NCBI GenBank assembly: GCA_036702855.1
Contig: DATNQF010000111.1
Location: 1 to 24,881 of the forward strand
Source of the DNA: JACVSF01 sp036702855
GTDB taxonomy: Bacteria; Cyanobacteriota; Cyanobacteriia; Phormidesmidales; Phormidesmidaceae
Direction: 5' to 3'
Length of the DNA: 24,881 nt
Shown: positions 15,998 to 22,797 of the stretch, one piece after another
Position numbering within the stretch: position 1 is the stretch's first letter
Layout of the letters: every line of letters begins with the position of its first letter
Made by a program: the position numbers and the translations under genes
Notes under the pieces: generated by a model
The model's database searches: none
What the model was told of the DNA's origin: nothing
The model's input: the letters and a program-made list of their open reading frames with translations, nothing else

Positions 15998-16054
15998 ATG
16001 ATTTCCGCAGCGCAGCAGTTTTATTTTTGGTTTATGGAGGTTCACCGGCGGTGA
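15998..16054 (+). CDS. Aromatic leader peptide 1 of the aroF attenuator
   Basis: An 18-codon ORF, MISAAQQFYFWFMEVHRR, then TGA. Residues 8-12 (16019-16033) are five consecutive aromatic codons, TTT TAT TTT TGG TTT, covering all three aromatic amino acids. It lies about 20 bases into the predicted leader RNA. The last codons (16039-16048) form one strand of the antiterminator, so ribosome position decides RNA folding. This matches the design of TrpL and PheL leader peptides in enterobacteria. There is no Shine-Dalgarno; the ATG follows a U-rich stretch, which is not unusual in cyanobacteria. The peptide itself is probably not functional: its translation is the sensor. Confidence 0.75.
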   Translation: MISAAQQFYFWFMEVHRR

Positions 16055-16117
16055 ATTCAGTTTTTGCTGAAATCCTCCGGTGAACCGCAGAGAAACCAAA
16101 CTCTGCGGTTTTTGTTT
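16039..16117 (+). promoter_or_regulatory. Attenuator 1: antiterminator and terminator
   Basis: Antiterminator: GGTTCACCGG (16039-16048) pairs perfectly with CCGGTGAACC (16077-16086); a small TTCAG/CTGAA hairpin (16056-16071) sits inside. Terminator: AACCGCAGAG (16083-16092) pairs perfectly with CTCTGCGGTT (16101-16110) around AAACCAAA, followed by a T-rich tract to 16117. The two helices share 16083-16086 and abut, so they should exclude each other. A ribosome stalled on the aromatic codons leaves 16039-16048 largely free and favours the antiterminator. A ribosome reaching the TGA at 16052 covers it and favours termination. A local TTCACC/GGTGAA hairpin (16041-16055) could form without translation. 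Confidence 0.75.
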
Positions 16118-16137
16118 ATCTAGACTCTCGTTTACTA

Positions 16138-16203
16138 ATGACCACTTCTCGATATTGGTATTTTGGATTTTTCTTTACCACCGGGTCAGGCACCGGCGGA
16201 TAG
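16138..16203 (+). CDS. Aromatic leader peptide 2 of the aroF attenuator
   Basis: A 21-codon ORF ending TAG. Residues 1-5 are MTTSR, residues 6-13 are YWYFGFFF (16153-16176), and the tail is Thr/Gly-rich (TTGSGTGG). Seven of eight consecutive codons are Tyr, Trp or Phe. It starts 21 bases after the T-tract of terminator 1, so it is transcribed only after read-through of attenuator 1. Its codons after the aromatic run (16181-16190) form one strand of the second antiterminator. No Shine-Dalgarno is visible. The arrangement repeats that of leader 1, which makes a chance origin of both unlikely. Confidence 0.75.
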   Translation: MTTSRYWYFGFFFTTGSGTGG

Positions 16204-16253
16204 GACTTTCCTATGCCCACCACCTGACCCGGAGCTAACCCTCCGGGTTTTTT
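16181..16253 (+). promoter_or_regulatory. Attenuator 2: antiterminator and terminator
   Basis: Antiterminator: CCGGGTCAGG (16181-16190) pairs perfectly with CCTGACCCGG (16223-16232). Inside it ATAGGA (16200-16205) pairs with TCCTAT (16209-16214), extended by GGC/GCC. Terminator: ACCCGGAG (16227-16234) pairs with CTCCGGGT (16241-16248) around a six-base loop, followed by six Ts (16248-16253). The helices share 16227-16232 and are mutually exclusive. The antiterminator strand begins four bases after the last aromatic codon, compared with five bases in attenuator 1. The aroF start codon is 56 bases beyond the T-run. Confidence 0.8.
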
Positions 16254-16309
16254 AATAGCTCCCTTTTGAACCCTCTAGTCACAGCACAACCCTAACCGAG
16301 CCATTTCCC

Positions 16310-17167
16310 ATGAAAGACGCAACCCTGACCCTCAAAAACACCCTCGACCACCAAACCGTTGTCAACATCAGTCCCTCTGTCACCGTGGGAGGTGAAGATT
16401 TACTGATTGTTGGCGGTCCCTGTACGGTTGAAAGCCTCGAACAGATGCAACAAGTCGCCACCCAACTCGTCGCCGCTCCTGTTCAAGCCCTCAGAGGCGG
16501 CGTTTACAAGCCCCGCACCTCCCCCTACGCATTCCAGGGACACGGAGAGGCGGGGCTTCGAATTTTGGATGAAATTCGCCAGACCTACCACGTGCCCGTC
16601 GTTTCCGAGGTGATGGCGATTCACCAGATTGAGTCCATGCTGGCCCATGTTGATGTGTTGCAAGTAGGCAGCCGCAACATGCAAAACTTTGACTTGCTCA
16701 GAGCGCTCGGTGAAACCGACAAGCCCATTCTGCTAAAGCGGGGCCTCGCTGCCACGGTTGAAGAATTCGTCATGGCCGCTGAGTACATCGTCAGCCACGG
16801 CAACCCCAACGTCATGCTCTGTGAGCGAGGCATTCGCAGCTTCGACACCTACACTCGAAACGTGCTGGATTTGGGCGCGGTGGTTGCCCTGAAGCAGTTG
16901 AGCCACCTGCCTGTAATCGTTGATCCTAGCCACGCAGCGGGTAAGCGCGAATTGGTGCCAAACCTGGCAAAAGCTGCGATCGCAGCCGGAGCCGACGGCC
17001 TGATCATTGAGTGCCACCCTGTTCCCGAAGAATCCGTTTCTGATGCTCGCCAAGCACTTTCTCTAGAAGACATGGTGAGCCTAGTTCACAGCCTGCGCCC
17101 CATCGCTGCCGCTGTGGGTCGTAGAATTCCAGAGGCAGCTGTGCGGGAACCTGTTTTGGTGGGTTAA
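16310..17167 (+). CDS. aroF: 3-deoxy-7-phosphoheptulonate (DAHP) synthase, type I-beta
   Basis: A 285-residue DAHP synthase condensing phosphoenolpyruvate and erythrose 4-phosphate, the first step of the shikimate pathway. Motifs of the I-beta/KDO8PS-like class are GPCTVES with the metal-ligand Cys (36-42), RGGVYKPRTSPYAFQG (62-77), LLKRG (141-145), DPSHAAG (205-211) and IECHP (233-237). The barrel starts near residue 30. There is no room for the N-terminal ferredoxin-like regulatory domain of Thermotoga-type enzymes, and no chorismate mutase or ACT domain is fused. Direct feedback inhibition is thus less likely. Regulation seems to lie in the leader, with two aromatic-peptide attenuators at 15998-16253. 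surE follows after four bases. Gene symbol is by pathway convention (aroF/aroG/aroA usage varies). Confidence 0.95.
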   Translation: MKDATLTLKNTLDHQTVVNISPSVTVGGEDLLIVGGPCTVESLEQMQQVATQLVAAPVQALRGGVYKPRTSPYAFQGHGEAGLRILDEIRQTYHVPVVSEVMAIHQIESMLAHVDVLQVGSRNMQNFDLLRALGETDKPILLKRGLAATVEEFVMAAEYIVSHGNPNVMLCERGIRSFDTYTRNVLDLGAVVALKQLSHLPVIVDPSHAAGKRELVPNLAKAAIAAGADGLIIECHPVPEESVSDARQALSLEDMVSLVHSLRPIAAAVGRRIPEAAVREPVLVG

Positions 17168-17171
17168 TTGA

Positions 17172-17852
17172 ATGTTTGTTTTGACCAATGATGATGGCAT
17201 TGATGCGCCCGGTATTTATGCGCTGCAACGGGCGCTTAAGGGCCGAGCTAACGGGATTGTAGCCCCCGATTCTCCCCTTTCAGGCTGTAGCCACCAGATC
17301 AACCGAGGTGGCCCCATTCCCATCGACAAGCGGGCCGAAGATGCCTATGCAATCGGTGGTACGCCAGCAGACTGCACACGGGTTGCCTTGAGCTATCTGT
17401 ACCCTCAGGCAGAATGGGTGCTTTCGGGCATCAATGCCGGGGGGAATCTGGGAGCTGATATTTACGTGTCTGGGACGGTGGCAGCGGTTCGGGAGGCGGC
17501 ATTGATGCGCAAACCAGGAATTGCCCTTTCTCACTACATCAAGCAGCGGCGACCGATTGACTGGGACGTGGCTACTCGTCTAGTTAGCAAAGTGCTGGAC
17601 AAGCTGCTAGATGACCCACTTGAACCGGGCTGCTTTTGGAATGTCAATTTGCCCCACATTAGCGCCGATGACCCCGATCCCGATCTGGTGCTGTGTTCCT
17701 GCTGCACCCAACCCCTCCCAACTGAATTTGCAGTGGAGGACGGGTTGTTTCGCTATGTGGGGGAGTATGGTAACCGCCTGCGAGATCCAAGCTCGGATGT
17801 GGAGATCTGTTTTTCGGGACAGATTAGCTTAACGAAAATTTGCCTCTGGTAA
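17172..17852 (+). CDS. surE: 5'/3'-nucleotidase SurE
   Basis: A 226-residue SurE-family phosphatase, metal-dependent, acting on nucleoside monophosphates. The N-terminal TNDDG (5-9) supplies the metal-binding Asp pair. Family motifs APDSPLSGCSH (31-41), IGGTPADCTRVAL, SGINAGGNLGADIYVSGTVAAVREA (85-109) and the C-terminal Asp-rich strand region follow. Length is slightly short but within the family. It starts four bases after aroF stops, so it should be on the same transcript and under the same attenuation. A physiological link to aromatic synthesis is not obvious. In many bacteria surE sits with pcm/nlpD instead. Confidence 0.93.
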   Translation: MFVLTNDDGIDAPGIYALQRALKGRANGIVAPDSPLSGCSHQINRGGPIPIDKRAEDAYAIGGTPADCTRVALSYLYPQAEWVLSGINAGGNLGADIYVSGTVAAVREAALMRKPGIALSHYIKQRRPIDWDVATRLVSKVLDKLLDDPLEPGCFWNVNLPHISADDPDPDLVLCSCCTQPLPTEFAVEDGLFRYVGEYGNRLRDPSSDVEICFSGQISLTKICLW

Positions 17853-17919
17853 GACTTATCTGCCTTGATTGAGCTTACTAAAATCAATAACTTTCTAGCC
17901 GTTGAAAGAGGTTGAAGCA

Positions 17920-17967
17920 GTCTGCCTGTTGGGATCACCTTATATTGGGTGATCCCAACAGGCAGAC
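17920..17967. terminator. 20-bp perfect hairpin after surE
   Basis: The arms 17920-17939 and 17948-17967 are perfectly complementary over 20 bases around an eight-base loop (TTATATTG). It lies 67 bases after the surE stop and before the permease operon, so a transcript-end role is likely. No T-run follows, similar to the hairpin at 14584-14618. Confidence 0.6.
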
Positions 17968-18041
17968 ACTAACCAAAATAATTGGGTAGAATAGCCCCTT
18001 GTAACTAAAAGTGCGCCCCAGCCGGGCCATCCTCCGCGCCT

Positions 18042-19064
18042 ATGGGTCAACTCAATAATGGCATCACGCTCTTTTTGAGCTTATTGGTTGAAGCCATGCC
18101 CTTCCTCCTCATGGGGGTCGCCTTTTCGAGCATTCTGCTATTTTTTGTCGATGAGCAAAAGCTGATTGCTGCCCTGCCTCGCAATCCGGTGCTGGCAGCT
18201 TTGGCAGGAAGCCTCATCGGTTTTCTTTTTCCTGTATGTGAATGCGGCAACGTTCCCGTAGCACGTCGTCTAATGATGCAGGGTGCGCCTGCTGCTGTGG
18301 CGATCGGCTTTTTGCTAGCAGCCCCCACAGTGAACCCAATTGTGTTTTGGGCGACCTGGGTTGCTTTTCGGGATCAGCCAGAAATTGTGTTTCTGCGGGT
18401 GGGGTTTACGCTGCTAATTGCCACCACGATTGGGGCTATTTTCAGCACTCAAAAAGATATGCGCCCCTTTTTGCAGCAAAATCTTTCTCGCCTGATGGTT
18501 GACCCGGCTAATCTCGAGTCGCCTAAACCTGCGAATGATATTTCTCCCTTGTTGCAATCAGGCACCTTTCTGCTGCAATCCTCTGGTAAGCCGCTGGAAC
18601 TGAGTGCCCCGATGGGTCAGACCTTAGCAATGGCTCAGTCACCTCCCAAACCGTTGGCTGATAAGCTGCGGCTGATGGTGGACAACATGATTTTGGAGCT
18701 GCGGGAACTGGGAGCAGTCTTGGTGCTGGGAAGTGCGATCGCAGCTTTTGTCCAAGTGGCCGTTCCTCGCGATGTGGTGATCAGTCTAGGGCAAGGGCCG
18801 ATCACGTCCATCTTGGCCATGATGCTTCTGGCTTGGGTCGTGTCGATTTGCTCCACAGTGGATGCGTTCTTTGCGCTGTCGTTTGCCTCCATGTTTACCA
18901 GTGGGTCGCTGCTGGCCTTTTTGGTGTTTGGCCCCATGATCGACTTGAAGAATATCAGCTTGCTGCTGACGGTCTTCAAGCCTCGTGCCATTGTCTATCT
19001 ATTTGTGCTGGCAGGTCAGATGGTCTTTGCCCTGACCCTGCTGATGAACCTATACCTGACCTGA
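18042..19064 (+). CDS. Permease of the DUF318/ArsP-like (YcgR/YraQ) family
   Basis: A 340-residue polytopic membrane protein with about eight hydrophobic helices in two halves. A hydrophilic, low-complexity loop (about 150-205) separates them. Conserved Cys motifs mark the family: FPVCECGNVPVARRL (63-77) in the first half and SICSTVDAFFALSF (268-281) in the second. They are joined by APTVNP (94-99) and FGPMIDLKN (296-304). The family includes ArsP-type and YcgR-type permeases; substrates are known for only a few members (for example organoarsenicals), so transport of a soft metal or metalloid is a guess from the paired Cys. The next gene starts six bases after the stop and encodes the usual partner of YcgR-type permeases. 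Confidence 0.88.
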   Translation: MGQLNNGITLFLSLLVEAMPFLLMGVAFSSILLFFVDEQKLIAALPRNPVLAALAGSLIGFLFPVCECGNVPVARRLMMQGAPAAVAIGFLLAAPTVNPIVFWATWVAFRDQPEIVFLRVGFTLLIATTIGAIFSTQKDMRPFLQQNLSRLMVDPANLESPKPANDISPLLQSGTFLLQSSGKPLELSAPMGQTLAMAQSPPKPLADKLRLMVDNMILELRELGAVLVLGSAIAAFVQVAVPRDVVISLGQGPITSILAMMLLAWVVSICSTVDAFFALSFASMFTSGSLLAFLVFGPMIDLKNISLLLTVFKPRAIVYLFVLAGQMVFALTLLMNLYLT

Positions 19065-19070
19065 GACAGC

Positions 19071-19862
19071 ATGACGGCTCCCTCCTCACGCCTCCAACAG
19101 AAGCGCCCTATCCCTTGGTCAATTGTCATTGATTTGCTGATCGTGGTGATCTGGGGATTAATGCTGGTGCGCTTTTGGGTGACAGGCAAGCTTTTTCTCC
19201 TGCTCCATCCTGACTACATGTGGCTGTCCAACTCTGCCGCCATTGTCCTGCTGGGACTAGGTTGTGTGCGGGCGTGGCAACTTTGGCAGCGTTTGACTCA
19301 ATCCTCACAACGGCCCGAAGTATTCCAAGCAGAGCAGCATATCAGCCTCTTACCCCGGCAAATCAGCAGCAGTCTATTGCTAGCTGTGGCCGTGTTTGGT
19401 CTGATCTACACGCCGCGCCCTTTCACCAGCGATACGGCCTTGCAACGGGGCGTGGCTGATACCCTGAGCATGACGCGATCGCACCCCGAACGCTTCACCC
19501 TCAACACCTCCCCCGAAGAACGCACCATCATCGACTGGGTGCGCACCCTCAACGTCTATCCCGAACCCGATGCCTACACGGGTAAAAAAGCTCAGGTCAC
19601 TGGCTTTGTCATCCATCCACCTGGGTGGTCCGACAATTATCTAATGATCTCCCGGTTTGTCCTTACGTGCTGCGCCGCTGATGCCTACCCAGTGGGTCTT
19701 CCGGTTCGCCTCCCTGCGGGGCAGTCCCGCCCCAAACCTGACTCTTGGCTAGAAATCCGAGGCAAGATGGTCACTGACACGCTCGATGGCAAGCGGCAAC
19801 TCGTCATTGAGGCGAGCCAAGTCAAAGACGTCCCCGAACCCCGAAACCCTTACGAATATTAG
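19071..19862 (+). CDS. TIGR03943-family (YcgQ-like) partner of the permease
   Basis: A 263-residue membrane-anchored protein. Two or three hydrophobic helices lie in the N-terminal half (about 17-35, 52-72 and 98-113), with HPDYMWLS between. An extracytoplasmic C-terminal beta domain carries the family hallmark SRFVLTCCAADAYPVG (194-209) with its vicinal Cys200-Cys201. Proteins of this family occur almost always beside a DUF318-type permease, as B. subtilis YcgQ does beside YcgR, and are thought to be an accessory subunit. The six-base gap indicates one operon. The Cys pair and the Cys motifs of the permease suggest thiol or metal chemistry, but the substrate is unknown. I saw no Zur or ArsR operator upstream of the pair. 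Confidence 0.87.
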   Translation: MTAPSSRLQQKRPIPWSIVIDLLIVVIWGLMLVRFWVTGKLFLLLHPDYMWLSNSAAIVLLGLGCVRAWQLWQRLTQSSQRPEVFQAEQHISLLPRQISSSLLLAVAVFGLIYTPRPFTSDTALQRGVADTLSMTRSHPERFTLNTSPEERTIIDWVRTLNVYPEPDAYTGKKAQVTGFVIHPPGWSDNYLMISRFVLTCCAADAYPVGLPVRLPAGQSRPKPDSWLEIRGKMVTDTLDGKRQLVIEASQVKDVPEPRNPYEY

Positions 19863-19952
19863 AGAGTTCGAGTTGCTCTTCCCCTGGGAAGGGCTTAGTG
19901 CTGCGTCTAGTTCAATTTTTTGGTTTGTTTAGCAACGCTAAAACGTACTACC

Positions 19953-21512
19953 ATGCCTCGTCGTCGCTCAACCCATCCCTCTCTTCTGCCGTTAGATCGT
20001 TGGGCCTTAGCTCTAATGCTGGGGTTGACTCTAGTGATTGGGGGACTGGTGCTCTCGGGCGACCATGCGCTGGCGCGGGTGCGTGATTTTTCATGGCAAG
20101 AGCGGCACATTGGAGCTGAAGACCGAGCTTTTCTGATGACTTTCAGTCGTCCAATGGATCCCGCCAGCGTTGAGCAAAACCTGGAAGTATCCCCACCTAT
20201 TCCTGGCAAGTTTAGCTGGGCGGGTCGCCGCATGGCCTATACGCTTGACGTTCCAGCCCCCTATGGGGAAACCTTCACTGTCAGGTTGAATCAAGCTAAG
20301 GATCGCTTTGCTGTTCAGGAAAAGCGAGATGCCAGATTTCAGGCTTTTCAGAGCACGTTTCAAACTCGCAACCGGGCGTTGGCCTATGTAGGCGCTGAGG
20401 GAGACGAGGCAGGACGGTTGGTGTTGGCTGATTTGACCCGACAAGATCGCCGGATTCTCACGCCCAAAGATCTTGTTGTGCTGGACTTTGAGCCTTACCC
20501 GCTGGGCGATCGCATTTTGTTTTCTGCGACCGATGCTGCAGCTTATCGCCAGGGCCAGCTTAACCAAAAGCTTTATACCGTTACCACTGGACTGAACCCG
20601 AAACCACCGGAGGAGTTGGGGGCTGCTAACAGGTTGACGCTGCGCACCTTGTTCCGTCGTTCGCCTGCGGCTCAGCCTTCCGGCAAAGTTGAGCTGGTTT
20701 TAGACAGTCAGGACTATCAAAACCTCAAGTTTGACCTGTCTCCCGATGGCAAAGTAATTGTTGCACAGCGATTGAGCCAGAGCGACCCGGCTGATTTTGG
20801 ACCGTGGGTTGTAGAAGCTGGGAAATCTGCTAGACGGCTAGAAACCGAGGAAGGTGGGGAGTTCCTCATCGCGCCGGATAGCCAGTCTCTCATTATGTTG
20901 CAGGGCCAAGGCACGGCGATTGTTCCGCTGAGTCAGGAGGAGCAGACTCCCAATAATGAACCCCTAGACTTTCTACCCAACTATGGGCGGGTGTTTGACC
21001 TGAGCAACGACGGTTCCTCCGCTGCAATGGTCAACTTCAACCAAAACGACCCTAACCAACGCTTCACTGAGTCTCTGTTTCTCGTCACCAATCAGGGTGA
21101 GGAAACCAAGCTGATGCAGGTAACGGGCAAGGTGGCAGATGCCCAGTTCGATCCAACGAACCGAATCCTCTACACCCTAACAAGTGAGTTGTTGCCTGGG
21201 GATGAGTATATAGAGCAGCCCGTCTTATCGGCTGTGACACTGCGCGACAAAACCGTGACCGATCTTCTGATTCTGCCAGCGCAGCAGATGATCTCTATGG
21301 ATCTGGCTCCAGATGGACTAGCCCTGGTGCTCACGTTTGAGGGAGCGCAAGCGGATGGCACATCACCTTCCCCTGAAGTGCAGGCGACAACGAATACAAT
21401 CTGGCTGCTGCCGCTCTACGCTTCAACAGAAGAACGGCTTCAAGCCAAACCCATTCAAAATCAACCTGAGCCGATGCCGTTTAAGGGAGTTCAAGCTACT
21501 TGGCTACCCTAA
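19953..21512 (+). CDS. Exported protein: Ig-like N-terminal domain and beta-propeller-like repeats
   Basis: A 519-residue protein. An Arg-rich start (MPRRR) and a hydrophobic helix (about 17-36) indicate a signal anchor. Residues about 45-130 read like a bacterial Ig-like (Big_5/SbsA type) domain: DRAFLMTFSRPMDPASVEQNLEVSPPIPGKFSW. The rest is built of repeated beta-rich units with propeller-like phrases such as NLKFDLSPDGKVIVAQ, EFLIAPDSQSLIMLQ, VFDLSNDGSSAAMVNF and SMDLAPDGLALVLTF, as in TolB/WD40-like propellers. No catalytic residues are recognised; a cell-envelope scaffold or binding role is plausible. ATG 19953 is preferred over an in-frame TTG at 19920. The stop is one base from the convergent gene's stop. 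Confidence 0.75.
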   Translation: MPRRRSTHPSLLPLDRWALALMLGLTLVIGGLVLSGDHALARVRDFSWQERHIGAEDRAFLMTFSRPMDPASVEQNLEVSPPIPGKFSWAGRRMAYTLDVPAPYGETFTVRLNQAKDRFAVQEKRDARFQAFQSTFQTRNRALAYVGAEGDEAGRLVLADLTRQDRRILTPKDLVVLDFEPYPLGDRILFSATDAAAYRQGQLNQKLYTVTTGLNPKPPEELGAANRLTLRTLFRRSPAAQPSGKVELVLDSQDYQNLKFDLSPDGKVIVAQRLSQSDPADFGPWVVEAGKSARRLETEEGGEFLIAPDSQSLIMLQGQGTAIVPLSQEEQTPNNEPLDFLPNYGRVFDLSNDGSSAAMVNFNQNDPNQRFTESLFLVTNQGEETKLMQVTGKVADAQFDPTNRILYTLTSELLPGDEYIEQPVLSAVTLRDKTVTDLLILPAQQMISMDLAPDGLALVLTFEGAQADGTSPSPEVQATTNTIWLLPLYASTEERLQAKPIQNQPEPMPFKGVQATWLP

Positions 21513-21513
21513 A

Positions 21514-22302
21514 TCAGATTTCTGGGAGGGTTTGATTCGGGGGACGGAGCGATCGCAAGATCGGAATCTTCTTGTACTGCTCTGGCTGAATTGACGCCCA
21601 GTCCAATCCCTGAGGCCGAGAATAGGCTGTTCGGGTTTCAATCACCTGCTCTGGAGTGACGATCCAATCAAGCGGCCAATCGTGGGGCTGCATGGGCAGT
21701 TGAGCATTTTCCACAACTTGCAGAGAATGAACTGTGGTGACAATGGGAGTTTTGGCTTGGATCAAACCAAACTGAGCCATCATTGCCAGTTCCAAATCGG
21801 CAAAGCCTGCCCCTTTACCTGTACGTCCTCCGTTGGGGCTAACGGCAACACAGCCCGCCACTATCAGATCAATCGGCTTCATTTCTTCAAAGCTCACTAA
21901 CCGTCCGTGGATCAGGGCGTTACGCATTGTGGCAGCAGTTTCCAGAGCAATCCCTTTGGCTGTGAGCGCTTCTGCCGTTAGCTCTACAAAACACTGCTTT
22001 TGGGTCAGTCGGGGAACTGCCATGTACAGCGTTTTGCCATCTTGCAGCGCCCGCAATCGCACTGACCTTTGAGGCGAATCAGGGTTGCATTTGATCACGT
22101 TAGCCTGCTGCCAAATTGACAGTTCGGTTAATCGCTCTGCTGCTAAATCAGCGTTTATAAAGTTAGGAATGTGGCCGAAGGGATCACGATGAACAGCGTC
22201 TTGCTCCTTCAAGATGGTCCAAATTTGGTTTCTAAGGACGTCTTTGTCCCTGTGGCGACCGCTCCACTCGGCAGTCTTGAGAGTAGGTTCGATCTGGGTC
22301 AT
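21514..22302 (-). CDS. 5-formyltetrahydrofolate cyclo-ligase family protein
   Basis: A 262-residue protein of the 5-FTHF cyclo-ligase (MTHFS) superfamily, which uses ATP to turn 5-formyl-THF into 5,10-methenyl-THF. The glycine-rich nucleotide/phosphate loop is clear in SPNGGRTGKGAGFADLELAMM (155-175). KDVLRNQIWTILK (20-32) matches the N-terminal Arg/Lys helix. It is longer than classic cyclo-ligases (about 190 residues) and resembles the longer MTHFSD-like group, whose activity is less certain. It ends against the exported protein's gene with no room for a terminator and is divergent from the PepSY-like gene. Confidence 0.82.
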   Translation of the reverse strand: MTQIEPTLKTAEWSGRHRDKDVLRNQIWTILKEQDAVHRDPFGHIPNFINADLAAERLTELSIWQQANVIKCNPDSPQRSVRLRALQDGKTLYMAVPRLTQKQCFVELTAEALTAKGIALETAATMRNALIHGRLVSFEEMKPIDLIVAGCVAVSPNGGRTGKGAGFADLELAMMAQFGLIQAKTPIVTTVHSLQVVENAQLPMQPHDWPLDWIVTPEQVIETRTAYSRPQGLDWASIQPEQYKKIPILRSLRPPNQTLPEI

Positions 22303-22449
22303 GGTAAAAGCAGAGCAGAAGCTAATGCAAGATTTATGAGTTGAGGGCTACGGAACCTTTTCCAGTTCTCCCTCTATCTCTTGTTACAGTCAAGACAAAC
22401 AGGCCATCCAGTTTCGGGTCTGCTCCGTAAACCCTTTGGACTGACAAAT

Positions 22450-22737
22450 ATGATTCGCTCCTTTCGCAAATACCACCGTACCTTGTCCATCATCATGATG
22501 CTGCCGCTGGGGCTGACTATCCTGTCGGGCTTGGGCTATACCATCTTCAGTGATTGGCTGAAGATGGGTTCGGTTGGTGGCTTCCTGCTTCGCCTTCATA
22601 CAGGGGACTTAGTGGGATTAGGGCAAATCTACCCAATCTTGAATGGCTTGGGTGCTCTTGGCCTACTGATTACGGGGATTAGCCTGACGGGTGTAATGCG
22701 TCGTAAGGGCCGTTCTCCTAGCCCCTCAAAAGAGTAA
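22450..22737 (+). CDS. Small PepSY-TM-like membrane protein
   Basis: A 95-residue protein starting at ATG 22450 with the segment RKYHRTLSIIMMLPLGLTILSG (6-27), typical of the PepSY-associated TM helix family. The second helix is about 61-83, followed by a basic tail (MRRKGRSPSPSKE). His9 and His50 lie at membrane edges, and in related proteins such His residues bind heme; that is inference here. The frame is open upstream to a TTG at 22381, but the extra residues are unlike the family. The Rieske gene follows after 60 bases on the same strand, suggesting a two-gene membrane redox unit. Confidence 0.75.
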   Translation: MIRSFRKYHRTLSIIMMLPLGLTILSGLGYTIFSDWLKMGSVGGFLLRLHTGDLVGLGQIYPILNGLGALGLLITGISLTGVMRRKGRSPSPSKE

Positions 22738-22797
22738 GTTGAAGGAGAAAATTCCCAAACTGGCTCTTCCCACAACAACTTGAACAAAAGGAAATCT

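Noticed and set aside
15799..16083. 94-codon plus-strand ORF covering the aroF promoter and leader 1
   Set aside because: It is in another frame from the aromatic leaders, spans the promoter and repeat array, has no family resemblance or ribosome-binding site, and ends inside attenuator 1. It looks like a chance open frame.
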